DNA of 49,518 nt, from positions 1-49,518 of the forward strand of contig CAJUIO010000014.1 of NCBI GenBank assembly GCA_910586025.1. The letters are read 5' to 3'. Of this stretch, positions 26,581 through 33,994 are shown one piece after another (positions within the stretch are counted from its first letter, which is position 1; the number at the start of each line of letters is the position of its first letter). The notes below the pieces were generated by a model. That model was not told the DNA's origin. It ran no database searches and saw only the letters and a program-made list of their open reading frames with translations. The translations under genes were made by a program, and so were the position numbers. The DNA comes from an uncultured Lachnospiraceae bacterium. GTDB taxonomy: Bacteria; Bacillota; Clostridia; Lachnospirales; Lachnospiraceae.

Positions 26581-28265
26581 TTATTCCCGCACGCTTTCCT
26601 CAATCCGGTTCCAAAAGCCGTCATCCCCCACGACATACAGCAGGGTACGGGCCCGGGTTCCCGCTATGTAGAGATATCTGGAAAAAATGTCACTCCGGAC
26701 ACCTTCCATGCCAAACAGCACTGCCACTTTCGAATCAAGCCCTTTGAATCCCTGGATGGTCGCATAGACCGGCAGTCCCCCGCCGTCCTGGCTGTCACTG
26801 CCCAGCACCTCCACTTCGATCCCCGTTTTGCGGAGCATGGAATTTTCATACCGCTTGGGTGACAGAAAAACAACGTCCTCCGGCGGCACCCGTTCCCGCC
26901 TCAGATTTTTTAAGATTTCTTTTATCTTTTTGACAAAATCGCTTTCGTCAGTATAAGCAATCCTCCGGACCTCCTCCCCGTTCTCCTTCAGGAAGATCCC
27001 AAGGTCAAAGCCGCTCATCCTGGCGCTGTATGTGCCGATCTGGATCGTGTTTCTGCAGTTTACAAACAATTCAAATCTGGTACTGGAATAGGACAGAAGA
27101 ATCTCCAGTCCGTCCTGATATTCCGGATTATATATGTTCTGCCTTTCATCGTAAAAAACAGCCCATCTGCCTTTCTCAAATCCCCCTCTGAGCAGACAGT
27201 CAAGGCAGTACAGATAGTTGGGCTTTAAAATGTCCTGTCCCTCGTCCATGATCAGAAGATCATACTGCAGCCCGGAAAGCCGCTCTCCGTTCATGCATTT
27301 CAAATAAGAATAAAAAGCCTCCGGCAGCTCTTCTCTGAAATATCTCTGAGGATCCCTTCCCACGCTTTCCGCATCAACCGGGATATGCTCCCCGAACAGG
27401 GCGTGGATATTGACCACCCTGAGGAATTCCGATTCCCCGATCCGGTTCTGCACGCTTCCGGCAAGGTTCCTGTTATAAGTAAGAAACAGGACCTTCATTC
27501 CCCCGTCCGCCTGCTTTTTTGCAAAGTCGGCGGCCAGGAGCGTTTTCCCCGTTCCGGCGCTTCCCCTGACCAGGAGATGCTCATTGTCCCCCAGTACGTC
27601 CATGACCCGTGCCTGTTCGGATGTCAGCCGCACCAGATGTTTCTCCACGCTGTTCAGGCGGGCTCCCAGGTCAGGCAGGAATGTAAACTCTCCCCTCAGA
27701 TACGAAACAATCTGCCGGATGTCGGAAGGGAAAGCCTTTCCGGTTTCCGATGCCGCCGCCCCTGCCAGTAGTCAAAAATCCCTTTTATGTATCCGGTAAT
27801 GCTGTCCGTCCCTGCGTCATAAACAATCTCCGGGATGATCTCCTGAGAGGAAGCCGGGAAGCGGATGTCCGGAAAAACCACGCCGCAGGCCGTGAGAATG
27901 TTTTTTATATGCGGGCTGCCAGGAAATTTCTCCTTCAGAACCTTCCGCAGGCTAAACATGTTTCCGGTGACCTGCGCAAAAGGGCCTTCCGCTTTTTCAC
28001 GCTCGGTTCCGTACCGATCCGTAAAAATCCACCTGCCTTCCCGGCACTCCACCCGTCCTCCCTTGATCTCCAGGCAGGCGGCTCCCCTGTCACAGACCAC
28101 CACGAAATCAATCTCCCCGTATATTTTGGACTGGTGCCTCGGCAGACCCAGCGAGTGCAGGATGTAGGCATTTTCCATGTCAAGCTCCTGCAGGATATCG
28201 TACATCTTCTTTTCCGCACTACTTTTTATCTCTTCTCCCAGGTATGGGGGAATGAATGTGACCAT
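26581..28265 (-). pseudogene. NERD-domain SF1 helicase gene with a single-base frameshift
   Basis: Codons from 28265 encode a NERD nuclease-like domain (GEIDFVVVCDRGAACLEIKGG). Near 27760 the frame changes: FDYWQG continues one frame back as AAASETGKAFPSDIRQIV, then an SF1 helicase with Walker A GSAGTGKTLLA, Walker B LLIMDEGQD and a late TIQGFKGLDSK motif. NERD plus UvrD-like helicase in one chain is a known architecture. The shift is at GGGG in CAGGGGCGG and equals one lost base. As read, a 189-aa NERD piece and a separate helicase (internal start at 27648, 355 aa) would result. Damage, assembly error and frameshifting are all possible. Confidence 0.8.
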
Positions 28266-28322
28266 TGTATTTTTCCTTTCTTCAGATAAAGATTGTTTTC
28301 AGGAAAATTTATTGTCTTCTTC

Positions 28323-29030
28323 CTATTCAGGACTATTTTTTACTAACGGCCTTCTTCGAACCGGCATGTTATCAACAATGAAATCAAACACTGCTTTTAC
28401 GTTATATCCATATTCTGCCGAATAATATACCGGTTTAAGAATGCTGACACCGGTTGCCTCTTTAACCCTCCTCTGCACCGAACAGGACTGTTCCTCCAAA
28501 AATTCTATCAGATAAGGGTCCGGCATCCTGTCGGCATTTTTCCAGTGGTGTCCTTTCATTGCCATGTCGGCCTGATTAATGACAACCAGTATGCGCTCCT
28601 TCTGTATATTGGGAACGATTACTTCATTTAAAAGTGCATATGTCGTTCCCATATCACGGTTCGCACCTTCAATAATTACCATTGCCATGTCAATGAATCC
28701 ATAAGTATTTCCATCCAGCGAAAAACTTTTGTAAAGAAGCTCTTTTATCTTTTTTTTATGTATCTGGTCCCTTGCAACTCCATCACCCAGACCCGGCGTG
28801 TCCCATACCCGAAAAGCGTCATTAAGTCTGTAAACTCCCAGTTTCATTGTTTCCGGTTCTACACCGTTTCCTACCTTTGTAACTGTTTTTTGGAAAAGAG
28901 CGTTTATTGTTGTTGACTTCCCGGCCCCCGTAACACCTGCGACCATCATATCCAGCGGACGGAAATTTGCTTTCTGAAGCCTGTGCTCAATATCATCTTT
29001 TCTGTATTCTCTAAAGTCCAACTTTGTCAT
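28323..29030 (-). CDS. Short YfjP-like GTPase
   Basis: The 235-aa GTPase has G1 GVTGAGKST (32-40), G3 DTPGLGD (77-83) and NQAD (152-155). It lacks the glycine-rich C-terminal tail of its paralogues, so it is probably soluble or needs a partner. It lies 15 bases after the longer GTPase gene; paired long and short copies suggest they may form a heteromer. GAGGATG precedes the start. Confidence 0.82.
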   Translation of the reverse strand: MTKLDFREYRKDDIEHRLQKANFRPLDMMVAGVTGAGKSTTINALFQKTVTKVGNGVEPETMKLGVYRLNDAFRVWDTPGLGDGVARDQIHKKKIKELLYKSFSLDGNTYGFIDMAMVIIEGANRDMGTTYALLNEVIVPNIQKERILVVINQADMAMKGHHWKNADRMPDPYLIEFLEEQSCSVQRRVKEATGVSILKPVYYSAEYGYNVKAVFDFIVDNMPVRRRPLVKNSPE

Positions 29031-29045
29031 ATCATCCTCTGATTA

Positions 29046-30038
29046 TCAAAAGCCAAAGATTCCTTTTATAAATCCTACAGCAAGCCCGCCTAAGCCTCCT
29101 ATAATACCGCCCAGCACTCTTCCTGGACCTCCGAAAATGGAGCCGCCAATGCTACTTCCGATTGCAGCCCCCGCGCCTACGCATTCCGAAATTGATTCCT
29201 TAAATTCACCCAAAATTCCTGTCTGATAATCTTTCAAGTCATCATTATCCTTCCACGTCTCCGTATTTCGGTTGATGTTGTCAACATAAGAAAGTCTTTT
29301 TTCCTTAGGCGTGTACTTGACAATATAATAGAGCAGCTTTGACAGGTTATATGGAGGGTTCTGCTCCACTCCCTCTTCTTTAAATCCGGCGCAGTAATAA
29401 ATTGGCTCCGTATCTATTCCGGTTCCTTCCTTGATCCGTTTCCGTACAGAATCGACTTTTTCTTCCAGAAATTTCACAAGCTGGGGCTCAGGTTTATTGT
29501 TTGCATAATCCCAGTATCTTCCCTTCATAGCCACATCAGCCTGATTAATCGCAACCAGAATCCGATTTTCCTTATCTTCTCCCAGATTAGGGACAATGAC
29601 CTGGTTAATCAGCTCATAAGATGTTCCCAGGTCCCTGGTGCTGCCATCCAGAATCACAAGAACAAGATCAATCAGCAGATTGCCGTCTTTATCCCTTTCA
29701 TTCAGCTTTTTGATAATATTCTTTGCATGATGGTTGTCCGCTTCTTTCCCGTCTCCCAGGCCCGGGCTGTCCCACAAGATCAGATTATTCAATTCATACT
29801 TTGTTATTTCCATGGTTTCCGGATCAACGCCTACGCCTACTTTTGCTACTTCCGTATTAAAAAGCGCATTTATTGTGGAACTCTTTCCACAGCCTGTAGC
29901 ACCGGTAATCATAAGATTTATCTTCTGTTCCTTCAACTGCAGAAAATTATTCATCAACTTATTTTTTTCCGTATCAGGAATATCAGCGTTCATTATGTCA
30001 CGTTGCATTGAATCAAAAAAAGTCTTTTCATTTCCCAT
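29046..30038 (-). CDS. YfjP-like GTPase with glycine-zipper C-terminus
   Basis: The 330-aa GTPase has G1 GATGCGKSS (46-54), G3 DSPGLGD (90-96, Ser for Thr) and NQAD (165-168). The last 40 residues are dominated by Gly, Ile and Ala (GAGAAIGSSIGGSIFGG and onward), a glycine-zipper pattern compatible with membrane insertion. It is closely similar to the 23035-24096 product over its whole length. AAAGGAG precedes the start. It follows a 104-aa protein and precedes the short GTPase. Confidence 0.83.
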   Translation of the reverse strand: MGNEKTFFDSMQRDIMNADIPDTEKNKLMNNFLQLKEQKINLMITGATGCGKSSTINALFNTEVAKVGVGVDPETMEITKYELNNLILWDSPGLGDGKEADNHHAKNIIKKLNERDKDGNLLIDLVLVILDGSTRDLGTSYELINQVIVPNLGEDKENRILVAINQADVAMKGRYWDYANNKPEPQLVKFLEEKVDSVRKRIKEGTGIDTEPIYYCAGFKEEGVEQNPPYNLSKLLYYIVKYTPKEKRLSYVDNINRNTETWKDNDDLKDYQTGILGEFKESISECVGAGAAIGSSIGGSIFGGPGRVLGGIIGGLGGLAVGFIKGIFGF

Positions 30039-30078
30039 TTCTTATTCTCCTTTGTTTTTCAGTTTTTTCTGAAAGGTA

Positions 30079-30393
30079 TTACCAGTGTCCCTTTTCCGCC
30101 ACTGCCTGATTAATAATCGCTTCCTCTTCTTTGTCTATGGCACTCTCACTGGTGTGTTTTTTACTGTGCGAAATATCATTTGTAAAGACCTTCTGCACTT
30201 TCCTTTCTGGTTTCGCCCCATCATCATATACTGATCGTGTATTCAGCTCCTTTTGAAGCTCCCTGGTAATCCTGAGGGTATCTCTCTCTGCCTGGGGACA
30301 GACACTCGTGTTAATCTCAAATGCTTTGGCAGGACCATACTCAATCGTATCAGCCAGCATTTCAAGACCTCCTATGAATAAATCAAATAGCAT
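30079..30393 (-). CDS. 104-aa protein of unknown function, first gene of the GTPase-NERD-WYL operon
   Basis: The start at 30393 is chosen because AAAGGAGG precedes it; the frame is open to 30492. The protein begins MLFDLFIGGLEMLADTIEYG, a possible amphipathic or membrane-touching segment. A charged, disordered-looking remainder (many Lys, Glu, Ser) follows. No family is recognised. It lies 40 bases before the GTPase gene and opposite the XRE regulator. Confidence 0.55.
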   Translation of the reverse strand: MLFDLFIGGLEMLADTIEYGPAKAFEINTSVCPQAERDTLRITRELQKELNTRSVYDDGAKPERKVQKVFTNDISHSKKHTSESAIDKEEEAIINQAVAEKGHW

Positions 30394-30607
30394 ACCCTTT
30401 CCCTCCTTTAATCTTTTAAAAATCCCATGTTTGACAAAACTTATACAGTTCATGAAATAATCATATCTCTTTACTTTGTCGTATTTTGTCATCCTGCAAA
30501 TTTTATGTTAAGTTATTTGATATCTTATGTCATTATTAATGTGATATTTAAAGTTTAATCCTCATATCCTTAATACTATATAATTTTACCAATAGGAGGG
30601 TATGATC

Positions 30608-30925
30608 ATGTATGAAGATTTTTTTGCAGAAAGAATCACTTCCCTGCGGAATCAGAAAAATGTGTCCGCCAGGGAAATGAGCCTTGCGCTAGGCCAGAAT
30701 GGAAGCTACATCAACCGCATTGAGAACAAGTTGGCCTTCCCCTCCATGCAGGCTTTCTTCTATATCTGCGAGTATTTTCAAATCTCCCCGCAGGATTTTT
30801 TTGACGAAAATAATTCCTCCCCGGTAAAACTAGACCAAATCATAGAAGAGCTAAATAAATTAGACAGCATTCAGTTAGATACTGTAATGGCAGTGGCAAA
30901 AGGGCTACAGCACAAAGCTAAATAA
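30608..30925 (+). CDS. XRE-family HTH regulator
   Basis: This 105-aa protein has a typical HTH: RITSLRNQKNVSAREMSLAL then GSYINRIENKLAFPSM. The ATG at 30608 is preferred over 30602 because AGGAGG (30594-30599) is then 8 bases away. It is transcribed away from the GTPase operon, and the AT-rich 214-base gap between them probably holds both promoters and its operator. It is the likely local regulator of that operon or of itself. Confidence 0.85.
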   Translation: MYEDFFAERITSLRNQKNVSAREMSLALGQNGSYINRIENKLAFPSMQAFFYICEYFQISPQDFFDENNSSPVKLDQIIEELNKLDSIQLDTVMAVAKGLQHKAK

Positions 30926-31124
30926 TATCCAAAAAAACACGTGTAAATTCAAGCGGTTCTATTACTCTTTCACATACTGTATCTATAATATTCCGGTTAA
31001 AATCCTGTTCCCTGTTATAGGATTGTCTGAAATTTGTATGCCATTTTTTACCTGTCATAAAGTTCACCGTATTGACTACAAAATGGATATGCGCCCCTTT
31101 GTTTCCTACCGTTCCGTCCTTTGG
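30918..31124 (-). pseudogene. Relaxase fragment
   Basis: The frame contains GNKGAHIHFVVNTVNF and GKKWHTNFRQSYN, the second half of the relaxase HxDxxxxHxH motif and the following strand. The N-terminus is missing and the gene stops about 50 codons later. It is joined directly to the broken dynamin gene and overlaps the XRE gene end by 8 bases. It is a leftover of a second mobilization gene, evidence of a past deletion or recombination at this spot. Confidence 0.75.
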
Positions 31125-31781
31125 CGCATCTCGACAATTCTTTTTCAATATCCTCATTGGCCATCTCTCTGTGGATAGGAGCATGTCCAATCCACTTATT
31201 CTTTTGTGCTTCCGCTCCCAACTCCTGATACTCTCTCTTAAAAACATCTGCCGTAGAGGATATGGATGCCCACAATCTTTTCCATTCCTGAGGCGTATAA
31301 AAATCAACATGTACATAATCCCTCTGGCTGCTTCGAAACTTAGTCAATGCCGCCGTCTCCGGCGTGACCGCCATAGAGGCATAATTATGTCCGAGCAAAG
31401 AGTTAATAAGTGTTGATTTCCCAGTCTTAATCTTGCCTACAAACGCAATCTGAAACTCTGGATTACGACAACTCATCAAAAAGCGATCCAGTTTCTCCTG
31501 CAACTCTGTATTTATACTGACTGCCAACTCCGGGATATCTGTCAATGCCTTATAAGTTTCAATCTTTCTAGCATAAATGTCTACCGTATCATCCCAGAGG
31601 ATCTTACTGTGCGGTGTATATTTTAAGTTTTCCAGAATACGCTTAATCTTGATTTCAGAAACTTCATAAAGCTTTTTGTTTTTAAAATTCTCCTTATCAA
31701 GGAAAGATCCACATTCTGCACAAAGTATCTCTTCTCTTTATGTTCTTTTCCACACGCTGGGCAGACACAACCAGATTTCAT
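31125..31781 (-). pseudogene. Zinc-ribbon dynamin-like GTPase, frameshifted and truncated
   Basis: The ATG at 31781 overlaps the previous stop by one base, with GGAGGT upstream. The start CVCPACGKEHKEK and, one frame back, EILCAECGSFLDKENF form a CxxC-CxxC zinc ribbon. A dynamin-type GTPase follows (FVGKIKTGKSTLINSLLG, then PETAALTKF). The frame shift near 31731 equals one lost base. After EDIEKEL the sequence changes into relaxase remains, so only the first third of a dynamin (usually 500 aa or more) is left. It was the last gene of the HerA operon and is very probably inactive. Confidence 0.8.
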
Positions 31782-32857
31782 CAATTCGTACCTCCATATT
31801 TGTTTTTTTCATACCATTGCATAATGTCTTCTTTGTTATCTGATAAATCTCCAATCAAAGCCACCGCATCCCCCTCTTTGATGGTCGAATTAGACTTCAT
31901 CAGACAGTATACTCTGCCGTCTTCAACTGCTGTAATGACCATATCATAGTCACTCATTCTTTCATTATTATAATAGGCTTGGGCTGCAGCTATCTTTTGA
32001 TTCTTTTTTACTACATCAGAATTGCTAACAACATATACGATCCGATATTCCAGTTTTTTTACAATATTATACCCCAGTATTGTGAACACACTTTCTATCG
32101 TATTCTGATAAGCATTTAATGAACTATTATTTTTACCAGCAGAAGCAATTAAAGAACGCTTTTTATCAAATTTGCAAATATACCGTTTTGCACTTTTGCT
32201 TTTTTGATCAGATAATGTCTCGACTTTTGCCTCAGCGGCATCCGCCCTAGCCTTTTCAGCTTGTATATTTTTTTCAAGTTTGATAATAACCTTTTCTTTA
32301 TGGCTTAATTCACGGCGAAACTCCTCCTGACATTTTTCTAATTCCTGTTTATTATCAATCAAATTGTTTGCATCAAAACAGTAATACAAGGAAAGCTTTG
32401 CAATCGGTAGCTCCACTTTATTCTTCCCAACTTCACCTCTTATGCATTGAAGTTTCAAATCATTGCTTACCCCAACCGAATACGCACTGCCAAATATTTC
32501 AACCTGCAATGTTATACCTGGTTTTACAAGGCCTTCTTTCAACACCAATAGCGGCAAAAGCTTTTCTATGCCGATTAGGTCACACTCATTTGCCATTTTT
32601 ATTTCTTCAAGCAGGCAAATCACATGATGCTGTGAAGCGTCAAATCTAATAACCGAAATTGACATATCAATATCCGAAAAGCATACAATATTATAATAAT
32701 CTTTTAAGTACTGACAAAAGTCCTTTATCTCCTCCTCAGACTTATATGTCATTATTTCGTTACCTTCGATACTTATTGCTTCTACATTTCCATCTGCGCC
32801 TATATCCATAGCAGTTAATTTTTCTTTTGAAATCAACACCAACACTCGATACTGCAT
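31781..32857 (-). CDS. 358-aa protein with possible actin-like N-terminal domain and coiled coil
   Basis: No family is recognised. The N-terminal strands YRVLVLISKEKLTAMDIGAD and the later DLIGIEKLLPLL pattern suggest a degenerate actin/Hsp70-like fold (inference). A coiled coil follows (about residues 175-220, Lys/Glu-rich). The C-terminal domain has two short strands and RVYCLMKSNSTIKEGDAVAL. AGGAG precedes the start at 32857, and the stop overlaps the dynamin start, so the two were translated together. It lies in the HerA-ATPase operon, right after a small protein that looks similar at its N-terminus. Confidence 0.6.
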   Translation of the reverse strand: MQYRVLVLISKEKLTAMDIGADGNVEAISIEGNEIMTYKSEEEIKDFCQYLKDYYNIVCFSDIDMSISVIRFDASQHHVICLLEEIKMANECDLIGIEKLLPLLVLKEGLVKPGITLQVEIFGSAYSVGVSNDLKLQCIRGEVGKNKVELPIAKLSLYYCFDANNLIDNKQELEKCQEEFRRELSHKEKVIIKLEKNIQAEKARADAAEAKVETLSDQKSKSAKRYICKFDKKRSLIASAGKNNSSLNAYQNTIESVFTILGYNIVKKLEYRIVYVVSNSDVVKKNQKIAAAQAYYNNERMSDYDMVITAVEDGRVYCLMKSNSTIKEGDAVALIGDLSDNKEDIMQWYEKNKYGGTN

Positions 32858-32865
32858 AATATCTC

Positions 32866-33341
32866 CTATCTTATATACTCTCCTATTTCATCCTCATTCA
32901 GTGTATAGGCCAATAAATTGTAATCACATTTATTTACTTTTTCATTCACTAGTAAATAATTCCTGCCATCAAAATTAACCCCGAACTCTTTGATCAGTGG
33001 TATTTCATCCGTATACATTTTTTTATGATTTCCGGCATAATCGTACTCAAATCATATTGCTTGGATATATGCCCCTCCAGTGCTCGGTCGACTGCTTCTG
33101 TCACAATGGGATCATCATTCCCAATCACAACAAATGTAATCTCTAATATGCTGTCCAAATTATATTCTTCCATCAGCGCCTTTAACAGCTTTTCTATATC
33201 ATTCTTCATATTATTAACCTGATAATGAAATTCCGGGTTTCCTTCAATATACTGACGGTTATAATTTGTACCATTCTTTTCATACAAATACAGCACATCT
33301 CTGCCAGTAATCATATAAAATGTCTGCATGGCTTCCTCCAT
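32866..33341 (-). CDS. Small protein of the HerA operon, split by an A7 frameshift site
   Basis: Frame zero runs from 33341 for 115 aa and ends KKCIRMKYH. At AAAAAAA (33024-33018) the preceding frame continues, one base back, as MYTDEIPLIKEFGVNFDGRNY to a stop at 32866, giving about 157 aa. The N-terminus FYMITGRDVLYLYEKNG resembles the next gene's N-terminus. The run is in the exact phase A-AAA-AAA, which permits -1 slippage, but a one-base loss in a homopolymer gives the same picture. Family unknown; a possible small actin-like or regulatory partner of the 358-aa protein. Confidence 0.55.
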
Positions 33342-33344
33342 ATT

Positions 33345-33983
33345 CTATGTACGTGCTTTAAAAACTGCCTCCACGGCATCATCCTCGCTGATACCCGGAT
33401 TTCCAGATTTAAAGATATCCGAAAGTGTACCAACTATCTCATCCAATTTATCGTCATCCTTCAGAGAACCATCAAAATATCCAGCGATATCGGAAATATA
33501 GCCTTTATCCGTATCAATCAGCTTCCCAACTTCCGATAACGCGCTTTCCGTAAAGAAATCAGGCCTTTTCCCAATCTCAATACAGAACTTATCCATAGGA
33601 AAGCCTTCATACTTTTCAATCATCATACCAGTTGCCAGTTCCATTCCTTTCCGGATTTTGTCTTCTTCCGGAATTAACTTGGACTTTTCCTCGTCCACTT
33701 CAAACTTTTCCACAGCTGCGACATATTCCGCATAGGTATCAAACTGATCCGGATTATACTCGCTCTGCAACGCCTTATCCCCTAACTGGTCAACCTGAAT
33801 CTGCGGCTTGACCAGTCCAAGCGCTTTTGCCAGATTCATCAATACACCGCCTACCATTTTCAATCCATCAACCGCCAGTCCAACAACCGCTAATGAATTG
33901 ACCACTTTTCCTGCCGCTGCCACAACCGGGGCAAGTGCCCCCGCAATCGCTCCTGCCGCTCCCGCTAATAATCCTAATATCAT
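33345..33983 (-). CDS. 212-aa protein with glycine/alanine-rich hydrophobic N-terminus
   Basis: The protein begins MILGLLAGAAGAIAGALAPV, a glycine/alanine-zipper that probably inserts in a membrane. A second hydrophobic stretch (residues 25-55) and then a soluble acidic domain follow. No family is recognised. The ATG at 33983 is preferred to that at 33989 because AGGAGG is then 8 bases away. It lies between the HerA-like ATPase and the small protein, so it may anchor the complex to the membrane. Confidence 0.6.
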   Translation of the reverse strand: MILGLLAGAAGAIAGALAPVVAAAGKVVNSLAVVGLAVDGLKMVGGVLMNLAKALGLVKPQIQVDQLGDKALQSEYNPDQFDTYAEYVAAVEKFEVDEEKSKLIPEEDKIRKGMELATGMMIEKYEGFPMDKFCIEIGKRPDFFTESALSEVGKLIDTDKGYISDIAGYFDGSLKDDDKLDEIVGTLSDIFKSGNPGISEDDAVEAVFKART

Positions 33984-33994
33984 AATCATTCCTC

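Noticed and set aside
27696..27780. Programmed frameshift in the NERD helicase
   Set aside because: GGGG alone is a weak slip site and no downstream structure was evident; loss of one base is simpler.
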